64,000 nt of DNA from Metellina segmentata. Taxonomy: Eukaryota > Arthropoda > Arachnida > Araneae > Tetragnathidae. The position numbers and the translations under genes are program-made. The notes below the pieces were generated by a model. It saw nothing but the letters and a program-made list of their open reading frames with translations, was not told where the DNA came from and did not search any database. Positions 37,079 to 51,400 of the stretch are shown here, piece after piece. The stretch is taken from NCBI GenBank assembly GCA_947359465.1, contig OX375873.1, forward strand, positions 58,561,573 through 58,625,572, given 5' to 3'. Each line of letters opens with the position of its first letter. The first letter of the stretch is position 1.

Positions 37079-38260
37079 TATATATATATATATATATATA
37101 TATATTACAAACACAAAAGTTATTTAAAAAACAAATAAATAAAACACACTGTCAGAGGAGTGCGCTAAAGCTGCAACTAGCTCTGACTGGTAAATACTTA
37201 TATCATTCAAATATTTAATTTAATGAAAGATCAAAATAAAAATAAAAAGTATGTGTATTTAACCAGAAAACGAAAGTCAAAACGAAAGTTAGAAGAAAAG
37301 TTAAAACTAACCATGCAAGCGCGCTGAAAGCTGCAGACATAGCATCGTAAGGAATATATTTTTCTTAAACAAGAGGAAATTCAAAAAAAAAATTTATTGA
37401 AAACGAAAATGTTGGAGGATTAGGGCGTCATCAGGGAGGAGCCTGATCCATACAACACAAAATTATTGGTTTTATTATTATTAATTTTTATTTAATAATT
37501 ATTTATTAATAAATTATTTAAAATTATGGCGCTTGCATGGTTAGTTTTAACTTTTCTTCTAACTTTCGTTTTGACTTTCGTTTTCTGGTTAAATACACAT
37601 ACTTTTTATTTTTATTTTGATCTTTCATTAAATTAAATATTTGAATGATATAAGTATTTACCAGTCAGAGCTAGTTGCAGCTTTAGCGCACTCCTCTGAC
37701 AGTGTGTTTTATTTATTTGTTTTTTAAATAACTTTTGTGTTTGTAATATATTTACCTTTCAGAGGTAGTTGCAGCTTTTGCGCACTCCTTTGTCAGTGTG
37801 TTATTATTATTATATTTTTAAAATGTTATTTCCTTAAAACTCGCTTCTTACAAATAAATCCTTCAAGAAAAGTAATAAAGTAAGATGAAGCTGATTTATT
37901 ACTATCAACAATTACGCCACCGATTTCTATTTCGTCATTTCCTCTGAGTCATTGGTGTTGGCGGTTTGTTGAACTAAGTGAGTAGCGGCATTTGATGCGA
38001 TCTTCTGGCTTGGTGTTGCCGGTCTCCCGACTGCTGCTGCAGGTTTGATTTAAATTTTCTTATTTCAATGTTTTCTTTTGTATATTTGCTTTTAATGGTG
38101 TTTGGGGGAATATATGAGCAATTTCTTAGCATTTTGCGGCTCATATTCGTAGAAAACACCATTTTGTGTTGTATGGATCAGGCTCCTCCCTGATGACGCC
38201 CTAATCCTCCAACATTTTCGTTTTCAATAAATTTTTTTTTTTTGAATTTCCTCTTGTTTA

Positions 38261-38303
<43 letters not shown>

Positions 38304-38318
38304 TATAGGGGGGGGGGG
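37079..38318. repeat. Interleaved long inverted repeats between (TA)n tracts
   Basis: Arm A (37100-37322) and arm A' (37529-37751) are 223-bp inverted copies that match perfectly by eye; the loop is 206 bp. Arm B (37361-37463) lies inside that loop. Its inverted partner B' (38161-38265) lies outside, and B and B' differ only in A-run length (10 versus 12). The order is therefore A-B-A'-B'. A third, diverged copy of the end of arm A (GTAGTTGCAGCTTTTGCGCA) is at 37762-37800, direct to A'. The block is bounded by C6TTCA(AT)n on the left and (A)n(TA)n(G)n on the right, which are themselves roughly inverted. No protein is evident. It is probably a foldback-type or rearranged transposon. Confidence 0.85.
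38262..38318. repeat. Compound (A)n(TA)n(G)n microsatellite
   Basis: A run of about 19 A, then about 13 TA units, then about 12 G, directly next to arm B'. Confidence 0.9.
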
Positions 38319-39117
38319 GAGCAACTTCATGTTATTTCGCTCAGTCGCTCGGTTTGAAGGTCTCAGATTGAAAGTCACGCGATACTGAAGAATGTTAATC
38401 TTAATGCTGCAGACTACCCACATGCTCCGTCTATATGTTTAGAAGACCGATGGATCAAATCCATTTTTACCGTATCGATAACGAAAACAAATCGTTACTA
38501 TGGCCTGCATTGATTTGTAACGTTTTATCAATGGAAGCAAAATATGCAGTACACATAACTTTTTTAAATTCTGTGTGAATAAAGCTGCATAAAACCATTT
38601 TGATTTTAGACATAGCACCAAATGGAACGAGTGTTTTCAAATCCGAGCATTTAACCCAATTTACATTGTAGGTATTTATTAGTGATTTTTTGTTTTGTTG
38701 GATAAAACGTTTGGATGCCTATTTTACGTACATAGTTTCCAAATTCATGTGTCCAACTTTAATGTTCTAGATTTATAGTAGTTTTATATACCTCTTGTTT
38801 GTCCTTTCATGTCTTGCTTTCTAGAGGTGATGTTTGTCTATTATCTACTACACTAGATTCCGTTTGTTTCTCTGCTGTGACATTTTGATATACGCAATCC
38901 TATTTCTCCGAGAGGCCTTAGTTTGTTTAGTTGTCGATAAAGACTAATAAACTCTCAATCTACAAAGGGGAAACTACAGGAAAGAGTCTTAATGATTAAT
39001 CGAGGAATAAGACTGGTGTAGGATGAAAAAAGATTTCCTCAAGATAAATAAGTCCATTATTTCATCAGTAGTTAAACTGTTAAAGCAATGTTTTTGTATT
39101 TGTTAATTTACGGCTTT
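38319..39117. other. Non-coding stretch with repeat family C fragment
   Basis: The segment 38340-38460 contains CACATGCTCCGTCTATATGT and GAAGACCGATGGATC, matching 51176-51245 and the Helitron fragment near 18730-18800. The remainder is featureless. Confidence 0.45.
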
Positions 39118-39122
39118 AAACT

Positions 39123-39726
39123 TGTAGCAAGCTTAGCCACCACTACACAAATTAACTCATGATCAAATGCTATTTTTAACAGTATACCCCAATATAGTAG
39201 GAGTAATTTTTGGTTGATACAAATTTGAACTGCTTCATACCAGCCTGCTAAATTGGCGATTGACGGATGTGATTTGAGCACGCAAAAATTTACTTCGATG
39301 GATGGTCCACGATGGATAGTTGAATCACCAATGCGATGTTAATCACTTTCAACAATCACCTGAGGCTCTGTGATAGCACACTGCTCATTTACTATCACGA
39401 CTTCACTCCATTCATTGCCGCTCAGCCTTCACTTCACAAGAGCAATCACACTCGGCTGCTAAAGGCAACATAGGGCAATTACAACAGTGATCTTTATACA
39501 GATCTTACAGTCTCACGCGGATGACAATCAGTGTACTTGTGGTTTCATCTATCCAATTTTTTCTACCGCTAAAGGACCGCTTGCAGGGGGAGTATTGTAG
39601 CGAGCTTAGCCATCATTACAAAAATTACCTTACGATGCAGTAGTATATAGAACAGTGTAACTCAACTCTACCATGGAGTACTATTTGGAAGATATAAAGT
39701 TGCACTGCTTCACACCAGCCTGCTAA
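39123..39726 (+). mobile_element. TRIM-like miniature LTR retrotransposon
   Basis: Two direct terminal repeats, 39123-39251 (129 bp) and 39596-39726 (131 bp), both begin TGTAGC and end CACCAGCCTGCTAA-like. They share the start, the end and several interior blocks, including ACTGCTTCANACCAGCCTGC. A 5-bp duplication, AAACT, flanks the whole unit at 39118-39122 and 39727-39731. A purine-rich tract, GCAGGGGGAG, at 39583-39592 stands immediately before the right repeat, where the polypurine tract of an LTR element belongs. The 344-bp interior has no gag or pol. The ends (TG...AA) are not the canonical TG...CA, and I could not match a tRNA to the primer-binding region (ATTGGCGATTGACGG). TRIMs are moved by enzymes of full-length LTR elements. 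Confidence 0.75.
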
Positions 39727-39731
39727 AAACT

Positions 39732-40599
39732 AATCTGAGTAAAAAATAAATTGTAAGGAAAAAATACTTCAAATTTTGAAAGTGTGAATAATAATTTAGT
39801 AATTATTTGAATGGAAAATTATTTTAATTCATTATGAAAATATCTCAGAAATGTGGAAAAGCTTATTAACATTAACTATCGGGAAAAAAAATGACCGTTG
39901 TACATGTTATTTAAACTCACTTTGGGAACGAACAAGTTAGTTTTCTGAATATGCTGAGCTCAAACAAGCTTTACTGGTGCTACCTCGCCCAACTGCACAC
40001 TGACTTGAAAATGTGAAATTAACTGTATAAAAGCTTCAAAAATAAATGGAAATATATAAAAAATTAAAATAGTCATCAGCCATTCCGGCGGATCAATGCA
40101 TCCACGATCGTAAGACCCAAATTAACAGAATATGAATATTTAAATTAACATTTTTCGATAAATACAGGATTTATAACTCATAAATTAAAGTTCCATGATT
40201 CAATTGAACATGCAATAATTCTAAATCCCTAGTTGGTAGATTTATCTGTTGCTACTGAAGTGTTTTTATTTTATACAGAGTGGTGCATAAGTCGCTATAC
40301 AATTTAAAAGTATAGTACATTTTCTTTTTTTTATTGCCGTTTCTTGACAATTAGAAGTACGAGTGAGCAACAGGTCAAAATAAGTAAATTTTGCTTTGAG
40401 CATCAATATTTCATTGTACTCACACGGAGAGCCCTAATTCATTATGGAAATGGTAGCCTACTTAGAATTTTAATTTTCAAAACTTGATTGAAAGTATTAA
40501 CAAAATGTGTTCAATTGTATAAATAATTAAATTTTTCTAAAAGTAAAAATAATATACAATTCTTAAATCGTAAAGTGACTTATGTGTGTGAACCCCAGC
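39732..40599. other. AT-rich non-coding stretch
   Basis: I see no gene. ACAGAGTGGTGCATAAGTCG at 40276-40295 looks like a mariner-type end, but I found no inverted partner. Confidence 0.45.
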
Positions 40600-40738
40600 C
40601 TATACATCGTCATCTGACTGTGGTTCAAAATTACGAGGTGTTGTCCTCGGATCTTTAACTGGGATTGATCCCGGACCGTCATCAATAGCTCGCTGTGTTG
40701 CTCTAGTACGACGTTAATTAAAAAGTACCAATTACCCA
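40600..40738 (+). mobile_element. SINE 3' fragment, copy 6
   Basis: The copy contains CATCGTCATCTGACTGTGGT, ACGAGGTGTTGTCCTCGGAT, GGGATTGATCCCGGACCGTC and a CCAATTACCC tail. It is one of the least diverged bodies in the window. Confidence 0.85.
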
Positions 40739-42617
40739 GCCTATACAACTATACAACTATCATTAATATCCCATGAACGGAAATGCAGGTTTTTTTAAAA
40801 CTGGATTAGCAGTAAAATATCATGAACTGTGATTGACTTAATTCAATTCATATGTGTTTGAATAGGATAAACTATTTCTGTGAACTAATTAATACATTTA
40901 AATAAGTTGAAAAATCATGAACTCATTGACTCAATACCATCCCAGAATTGATTGAATAGTACCACAAATATTTTTTGTCAGCTAACTGCGGATTTCATAA
41001 AGCTTAAATATCATGAACAGATTGATTGAACGACATTCTAGATATGACTGAATTGAATAGTATGGATACTTCTGAAAACTAAATACGCATTTCCTGAAGT
41101 TAAATACAGTGTCGTCAAATTGCAAGATGGTGTTTTTTAGAGCTAAGAAATGATTGAATACACGATTTTGGAATGAAACTTTTTGCAAATTTTTAATATT
41201 TTGTTTTCGGCCCGAAAAATGCACTCACTTGGATTTTATCTAACCTCTATTGAATAACTTCTTTTCTTCCTTGGCAGTTAGCTATTTTTAAAGTTGAAGA
41301 AATACTTTGTATGGAAAAAATCTTGATATCCTCCTCATCTCGGAAGTATTTCCGAGATTTTGCATTATATGGCAGCACATTTTTCACAATTACATGTTCG
41401 GGCGGGAAGGGTAAATTGAATCATCAGAAAATTATTTTTCTTTTTGTCGGTTACTAGGAAATGATTTTTCCTTGCCATGTGCTTTCGGCTCTCCGTTTTT
41501 TCTTCATTTCACTTGGGAACAAAAGAAAAAAGGGGAATGAGAAAGGGCAGGAGAGAAAGTATCGGAAAAACAGATAACGTTAAAACGAAAACCGATTGTG
41601 AGTGAAAAACTGCAGATGTGCAAATATACGTCGACTTGCTATTCCGTAAAATGAAAATGCAAAGATTCGTTTGAAGGCATTATTACGGATTGCTTTTCTC
41701 GCTTCATAACTTCCCGGATTTGTGTGTTCGTACTCCGTTCGATTCCAACCTGGCGAAAGCATCTGTTTCTCTGAAACTTAATAAAGTGGATTTGTGTTTG
41801 CTCTCGTTTTGAGAGTATGCCCTAAATACTTCTTCATTTACTTTAAAGTCAACCGATTGTGTGATTAGTTTTTAACAACGCTTTTTATCTGCTTGGTTAT
41901 GTCACGTTGGATGTGTAAATAGCGTATGCATTATATACATCGTCTGTTTACGAGTGAAACACACTGTGCAAATTTTATTTCATCCGTTGATATAAATACT
42001 AATACTTGGATTTATGAATATGATATCATTACAAATGGAGTTCAATAAGATATGAATGTCAGGAATAAGATAAATTCACCCAAAATCACCACCCTAAAAC
42101 ATATTTCGATCGATGTAAATACAATCTTAATTGTGTTTTTAACTCCAGTTGACACGAATGCGAGACCAATTAAAATGTTCCTGTGAGCTTCCTTTGTAAT
42201 ATGAACATTGATACTGTCTTACATTGGCAGTTGCAGCAAGCAGAATTCATTGATGGATCGATTTAACAGCATGATTGATGTAGTAGTCTGTTTCACACTA
42301 CAAATGGTTGCAAATATCAGCCATGTGTTAAATTGCTGCCCTATATCTATGCATTTCCTGCCCATGCAATGTGATTGTAGCAAAGATGTTGGATACCATC
42401 TCTAGCTCTGAGCATTCAAAATATTACGTGACAAAACAAACTGATTAGCTTATCCATACAAAGTCTTACCTCTTACTATAATTCATTATTTTTATCATAG
42501 TATGTCTTTTTAACTTCATAAGCGCAAACCACCAAATATCACCCTGAAAGTATCGTCGTATTAGAGCAGTAATTCATTGACTGACAAAGCAAAATTTTCA
42601 TTGCTCTGTTTCTGATA
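40739..42617. other. Non-coding stretch
   Basis: I see no gene. A small perfect hairpin, CTCGGAAGTATTTCCGAG, lies at about 41339-41356. Confidence 0.5.
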
Positions 42618-42787
42618 ATTAATTAACGTCGCACTGGAGCAACACAAATGACTAATGACGACGGTCAGGTTACAATCCTCGAGCAAAAGAGAGATCCAAG
42701 GACAACACCACGTAATTTTTAGCCACGTTCGGATGACTAAGGCAAAACCTCAGATAACACCCCAGTCTTCAAACTTCCTATAACGCC
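42618..42787 (-). mobile_element. SINE body fragment, copy 7
   Basis: The minus-strand copy shows AACGTCGCACTGGAGCAACA, GAGATCCAAGGACAACACCA and TCTTCAAACTTCC. The region where the consensus has GGGATTGATCCC has diverged. Confidence 0.78.
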
Positions 42788-42956
42788 TCGACTTTTACGC
42801 ATCCCTTAAATTTTTAATTAGTGATAAAATTTTGCTTGGAGATCTTAACTTACCGATCTTCATCTTCCTTACTCCAAATTGTGTGAGCAGCTTGCAATTT
42901 TCTCATTATGTGAAGACAATTTTTGTAGATGAATTTTCACGGTTTCTGATCACTTC

Positions 42957-43082
42957 GGCGTGATGTGGAAGTTTGTAGAGGGAAGGTTTTGGCCTCCTCT
43001 TACCATGGTTCAACATTGCGAGGTGTTTTTCACGGAACTTTCCCTTTGCCCGTTGACGTCTCCAGTGAGACGTAATTCAACT
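42957..43082 (+). mobile_element. SINE fragment, copy 8
   Basis: This partial plus-strand copy runs from GATGTGGAAGTTTGTAGAG to AGTGAGACGTAATTCAAC. It has a central deletion relative to copy 2 and runs straight into the CT/AT microsatellite, which may have grown from its tail. Confidence 0.65.
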
Positions 43083-43083
43083 T

Positions 43084-43087
43084 TCTT

Positions 43088-43181
<94 letters not shown>

Positions 43182-43211
43182 TATATATATATAATATATA
43201 CATATATGTAT

Positions 43212-43242
<31 letters not shown>

Positions 43243-43274
43243 CATATATATATATATATAATATATATATATAC

Positions 43275-43338
<64 letters not shown>
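43084..43338. repeat. Compound (CT)n(AT)n microsatellite
   Basis: About 45 bp of CT/TTTCT is followed by about 210 bp of AT with interspersed ATACAT and ATAATAT units. Minus-strand frames of repeated Tyr-Ile across it are by-products. Confidence 0.95.
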
Positions 43339-43342
<4 letters not shown>

Positions 43343-44188
43343 CCTGTGGTTTTTGTAAGCAATCAACTACAGATCCGTGATCAATAAAAATTCCTCAGTT
43401 GAAATAAAGAAAATTTGGGAAATAATTGAATGAGATTCAGGCTGATGCACACAAAGATCGCACCTTAAGTTTAAGGAGATCAAAAGTATGCTAACCATCT
43501 GAAAGGTACACGTGCATATACGATACAGTCTGTAACTTGTAGTCTTTTCTGATTTATAACCAGCTTTTTCCTTAATTAACAGAATGTCTTTTTCAACCAA
43601 TCGATGTGATTATTGGGTCATTATATGTGTTGTGGAGAAATTGCGATGTTTACATCATTCTTGAGTCCCTCAGAAAGAATATATCTGTAAACAAATTCTC
43701 GAAACTTTCTCGAAGAAAGACAAGGGATACCAGGTCACGTTGACAAATATAACCATAACGTCTCATCTAATAGAAAATACTTCCCAATAGGAGAGAGACT
43801 GGGTACTTAATAAAAAATGGACTTTCGTCATGACGTAGTGATTCAATTAGAGCTACAGAGGACTTACATCACTGCGCCTATAAGAAATTGCGTGGGGTAA
43901 AACAACCTCAAACATTGACTATAGGATGAGTGAACACGCTAGCCATTGTTCAGAGCATTGATTTTGAAGCTGGGTTTTATTGAGGGTGGAACCGGGAAGA
44001 GGAGTTGGAATATCTTGGGCTTACGGAAACAGATCTGGTGAATGACAGGAGTGTATGACATGTATAGCTCGTCTCCCTCGATGAACCAATACGTGGAAAT
44101 AACACCACTCAAGACTCGTCCATTGAACATCGCAGGCAGGATCAACGACACCTTAGTGCCTAAATGCCTGAATTGATGAACACAACTC
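43339..44188. other. Non-coding stretch with one GC-richer open frame
   Basis: On the minus strand, 43939-44151 reads 70 residues (starting VSLILPAMFNGRVLSGVIST) before a stop. It is preceded by a possible acceptor (TTCATCAATTCAG). It is less AT-rich than its surroundings, but I recognise no family and see no matching downstream exon, so I do not call a gene. Confidence 0.3.
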
Positions 44189-45545
44189 TTCTAAAAACAT
44201 ACCATTAATTCACCTTTGATCGCGACAACTCGTATTCATCCCCATGACATTACGACTTCGCAATTAATGACGTGTAGTAAAGTCTGTTGCCTGAGTGAGT
44301 GCTACAATAACAATGGTTTTGAGTTGCATTAAACATAAATATTGTATACAAGAGATTTTTCTTATTGTTATTGAGAATTTCAATAAAGTGTATATAATTT
44401 TACAATGAAAATTAACATTTAGCTATTTCCATCGCCTGTAAGACTATTCCAACAACTAAAAAAATGTCCCTTCGATGCAAATTATAGCCAAACCAATGAA
44501 GTTTCAACGCATGAGCCAGTTTTAACGTCATCCACCAGCCACCACCATGGAAACATACCATTAATTCATCTTTGATCGCGACAACTCGTATTTATCCCCA
44601 TGACATTCCTACTGCGCAATTAATGAAATGTAGTATAGACTGTTGTTTGAGTGAGTGCTACAATGACAGTGGTTTTGAGTTGCATTAAACATAAATATTG
44701 TATACAAGAGATTTTCCTTATTGTTAGTGAGAATTTGAATAACTAGGGGGCCCGCCCCCTGCTCGCTGACGCTCGTCAACCCCCGGAGGATTGCTTCGCA
44801 ATCCTCATTATTTCGCTGCGCGAACCTATGCTCGCTTCGCTTGCATCAATGAAGACATGTGTCCTAGCAGAAGGAATTGTTTACAAAATATAATATTCCA
44901 TAAAAATGTTTTTCAAATCTAAAATTGCTGTATTACAGAAAACATATATACAGTACCTCTAAAATCAGAATTCAAACGAAAACTTTGAGCAAATTTGGAC
45001 TTGAAATGTGAGCGTTGCTTTTGGAAATTGAATACCCAGTATGTTGTTTGTGTACATTTTCCCCAGCTCTCGAACCACCCACACTTTTCATTGCGTTTGT
45101 TGTTGAAAGTTGTAGTGTAAGCGTCTTGTTGAACTATAATTGCTGGCCCTGAAAAGTACCGTTTTAAAATGGCCCTGAAAAGATCATCCGTTTTCTTTGA
45201 TTTCTATTATAAACTGCAACAGCTCAACTAAAAATCACTTTTTTTCAATAAAATTTCATCAATAACGCTTATAAATTCAATTGATGCGCGAGGTCATGTA
45301 GTAAACAAACAATCGTACAATGTTGCCAAAACGCGTTAACTAATAACGTCTTTTTTGTGTGCCACGTAAGAGAATTATATATATAGATGCGTATATAATT
45401 TTACAATGAAAATCAACTTTTAGCTATTGAAAATCGCCTGTAAGACTATTCCAACAAATAACAAAATGTCACTTCGATGCAAATTATAGCCAAACCAATG
45501 AAGTTTCAACGCATCAGCCAGTTTTAACGTCATCCACCAGCGCAA
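44189..45545. repeat. Tandem ~355-bp segmental duplication, second copy interrupted by a Helitron
   Basis: Copy 1 (about 44189-44545) and copy 2 (about 44551-44742 plus 45388-45545) share AAACATACCATTAATTCA, TTTTGAGTTGCATTAAACAT, GTATATAATTTTACAATGAA and AATTATAGCCAAACCAATGA in order, with a few percent differences. Copy 2 is split at GAATTTGAATAA / TGCGTATATAATTTT by the 645-bp Helitron; copy 1 has GAATTTCAATAAAGTGTATA unsplit. On the minus strand both copies keep the open frame WWMTLKLA.ALKLHWFGYNL, which could be chance or a relic of a coding exon. Confidence 0.88.
44743..45387 (-). mobile_element. Non-autonomous Helitron, copy 1
   Basis: On the minus strand the unit starts TCTATATATATAATTCTCTT after an A. 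It ends in a GC-rich hairpin (GGGGGCGGGCCCCC) and CTAG, followed by T. That is the Helitron signature: 5' TC, 3' hairpin plus CTRR, insertion between A and T, no target duplication and no terminal inverted repeat. A second perfect hairpin, GAGGATTGCTTCGCAATCCTC-like (arms GAGGATTG/CAATCCTC), lies about 45 bp inside the 3' end. It encodes no Rep/helicase, so it was mobilised in trans. The nearest relative is at 53078-53731. Confidence 0.9.
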
Positions 45546-48829
<3,284 letters not shown>

Positions 48830-48831
48830 TA

Positions 48832-49385
48832 CACTACCCTACAATAATGGAACGGACAGCAAAATGTGATGGTTTAAGGGAAATAATACATGCTTTAATA
48901 GGGGGATGGTTCTCCATGTGCTGCAATTACGCTAGCAGCAACCCTTCTGGGCATACTTTCAACACGGTTTTGATACACAACAATGGGTATTTGTGTCCAT
49001 TCCTGCTGCAAGAATGTCGCCAGCTCGGCTGTAGATCTGGGACGTGGTTTACTGGTCCGTAAGCGTAGCTCTAACGCGTCCCACAAAAGCTCTATGGGGT
49101 TTAGGGACACTGAGGTGACCAGGGAAGACGTTTTATATTCCTATCTTGATACCACTACTTGACACAGACTGCAACATGACATGGAGCTTGTCGTCGTGGA
49201 AGTAACATTCCATAAAATTGCCAGAGAGTAGAGAGAACTTGATTGTCCAAAATTTTCATGTAGGCGTCGGCGTTCAACTGACCATGAACAACATGCAAAG
49301 GTTCCAGGCCATACCACAAAAAACACCCCCAAACAAGTAGTCGGATTTTATTCTAATCCGTCCGGTCCATTACTGTAGGGTAGTG
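48832..49385 (-). mobile_element. Tc1/mariner deletion derivative, copy 1
   Basis: The terminal inverted repeats CACTACCCTACANTAATGGA face each other at 48832 and 49385, each flanked by TA (48830-48831 and 49386-49387), the Tc1/mariner target. On the minus strand the left terminus is followed almost at once by the C-terminal half of a transposase: TGGTATGGCCTGG, then LNPIELLWDALELRLR and ELATFLQQEWTQIPIVVYQN. The N-terminal DNA-binding domain and first catalytic Asp are deleted. The remaining part is frameshifted, and the second Asp region reads YFHDDKLHVML. At 554 bp it is non-autonomous. It has the same internal deletion as the copy at 51401-51973. Confidence 0.9.
48895..49340 (-). pseudogene. 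Tc1-like transposase C-terminal fragment, copy 1
   Basis: The fragment covers the second and third catalytic regions of a DD34E transposase, in two frames separated by an indel near 49110-49135. PIELLWDALELRL retains the Glu of the third catalytic motif. HTH domains and the first Asp are absent, so it can encode no active enzyme. Confidence 0.8.
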
Positions 49386-49387
49386 TA

Positions 49388-49511
49388 GTTTCCCATTGCA
49401 TTTTCCAACCTTAATATTTGAGTCGTTCTTAACATTAAAATCTCATAAGTGATTAGTTTCAAGCATATAAAATGGAAAATAAAAATCAGTTCAATACGCC
49501 GTTACTCTTCC
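49388..49511. other. Short spacer
   Basis: AT-rich sequence between the Tc1 derivative and a SINE fragment. Confidence 0.5.
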
Positions 49512-49640
49512 AGACGTTACTCATCTGGCCGTGGTTCTAAATTACGTGTTGTTATCCTGGTATCTGCCCATTCGGGGTTGATCCCGGCCGCCACTAATTG
49601 ACCATTGTATTGCTCCTGTGGGACGGCAATGAATTTTTAC
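49512..49640 (+). mobile_element. SINE 3' fragment, copy 9
   Basis: Diverged copy with ACTCATCTGGCCGTGGTTCT, ATTCGGGGTTGATCCCGG and TTGCTCCTGTGGGACGGCAA. The head and upstream body are missing. Confidence 0.72.
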
Positions 49641-50184
49641 GCTGCGGCAGGTAAAGAATTGTTACCACTAAAATTTCGTTTACACCAGCGGCATGGTATG
49701 GATCTGTGTACTGTGGATGTTAGAATCCTTTTAAGTGACTGTTGGCATCGATCACCATTTACAAGCTGTCAGCGACTGACGTTGTAGAGGGTTCCTCCTT
49801 TTGTTCGGTGCCCCGTGCCGACCGTGAGGTGTGAACGCTTTGATAAAAGCAGAAAGTCGCTCCGGTGATATCTCTTCTCACGTCTCACAATACTATGAAA
49901 GGAAAGCGTCAGTCGTTAATGCCACTCACGGCCCTATCACTCAAGTTTGGTAATTCTAATTAGTTAAAGGGGCTCGGAGAGTCAGGCCAAAGAGCTGTTC
50001 TGTGAGACCATTGGAAAAATCTAAGCACCGTAGAGTAAAGGTTAATTTATATACCAATACCTCTGCGCCAATATTCCGCTTACTATAGGTGACGCAGGTT
50101 TGATATTCCTGTAACATATTGGGTGTACCTCTCTCATATTTGCCAGTGAAAATTTCCCTGTGTATATGCCCACTACTTGACGCT
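49641..50184. other. Non-coding stretch
   Basis: I see no gene. The last 11 bases include CTACTTGACGC, part of the target duplication of the next element. Confidence 0.45.
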
Positions 50185-50721
50185 AGAGTGCCTATATAAT
50201 AAGAGTGGCGACATACGGGAAACACTTTCTGATTGGCTTAGAAACCTTTTCTACCGCCCGAGGCGGTCTTTTTCTAGCTCCCGTAGACTTAACATGGGAA
50301 CTTTTTGTGTGTTCGAGAAAAACGTTTGTATATTAAATTAAAAAGAAAATATAGCTTATTCATGTTCCATTTCATGTTCTAGAATGTTTATTTATTATTA
50401 TTTTAGTGTTTTGTCAGGATAAATTTGACGACTTTTTAAATAAATAGCTTTTTTTTAACAACATGGTGTTTCCCACAATCTAAGTTAGCGCGTTGTGCAA
50501 TCCATCTCATCAATTACGCATGTAATTAAGCGTTTATATGATTCATTTATACCGAATGTATCCATATTATAACAATCATATGCTTTTTGTTCTCCCTGAA
50601 CGGATATATTAATTCGCCCAGCAACCTTCTTTGAGACGTTTCTGGTAGAAAAATGGCTGCCGCGCATGCGCATTGGGCCAAATTTGGTCCCTTGTCGCCA
50701 CTCTTATTATATAGGCACTCT
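50185..50721. mobile_element. Mutator-like MITE with perfect 28-bp inverted repeats
   Basis: The 28-bp ends, starting AGAGTGCCTATATAATAAGA and ending GTGGCGAC, are perfect inverted copies at 50185-50212 and 50694-50721. The flanks read ACTTGACGCT before and ACTTGACGCC after, a 9-10-bp target duplication with one mismatch. A 9-11-bp duplication is typical of Mutator-like elements. The 537-bp unit has no transposase. Its interior includes a short GC palindrome near 50259-50268 (CGCCCGAGGCGG) and then AT-rich sequence. Confidence 0.82.
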
Positions 50722-51400
50722 ACTTGACGCCAGGCTTGTGTTTGGCTCAACTTGGCCAAATCTGGTCCTTGCATATCAAAACAAAACCAACCAACAAGTA
50801 GTTCCATATTAATTGAACATAAACTGCTGTGTAAGTCAACGATTGTCAATTTCTGAACAGATATCACATTGCCTGTTCATACAAGACTGACTGGTCAGTA
50901 GATCACTCAATGAAACTTAACATTTTGTTAACAAAATCAAGGGATGATGTTATTTAACACTCAATGCATCGATCTTAAAATGAAATTAACAGAGCACATG
51001 CCAGCATTTGCATGTTATTTCTTCCAGTTGCTTGGTTTAAAGATATGTCACATTCTTATGGGTAAAAGCAAGAATCTTAAATTACTGGTTGGTTAAAGTG
51101 ATCATCAAAAACATTAATCTGCGATTCGGCAGCCAATCGGCTAAGTCGATTCGTATACCCACGTGATTTATCCTTCAGAGATCTTACGACAGCGACTCCA
51201 CCCACATGCTCCGTCTATTTTATTCGAAGATCGGTGAATCTCTGGTGGGACGGGATCTTCGTGCCGTGAGGAATTTATTTCCCTTCACAACAATCATAAT
51301 GACTAAATCAACACATCTATTGGATGAAAAATTCTATTGGCCCAGGTGGTCAAAACTGGTTAGAGGTCAAACTTAGAAGACTACACTTTGCCCAACGTAT
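50722..51400. other. Non-coding stretch with repeat families A and C
   Basis: Family A (GTGTTTGGCTCAACTTGGCC) lies at 50734-50797. Family C (CACCCACATGCTCCGTCTAT) lies at about 51176-51245 and matches 38405-38460. The rest is featureless. Confidence 0.5.

Noticed and set aside
40276..40295. Mariner-type terminal repeat (ACAGAGTGGTGCATAAGTCG)
   Set aside because: No inverted partner or transposase was found within a plausible distance.
43030..43366. Open frames of alternating Tyr-Ile
   Set aside because: Translation of an (AT)n microsatellite.
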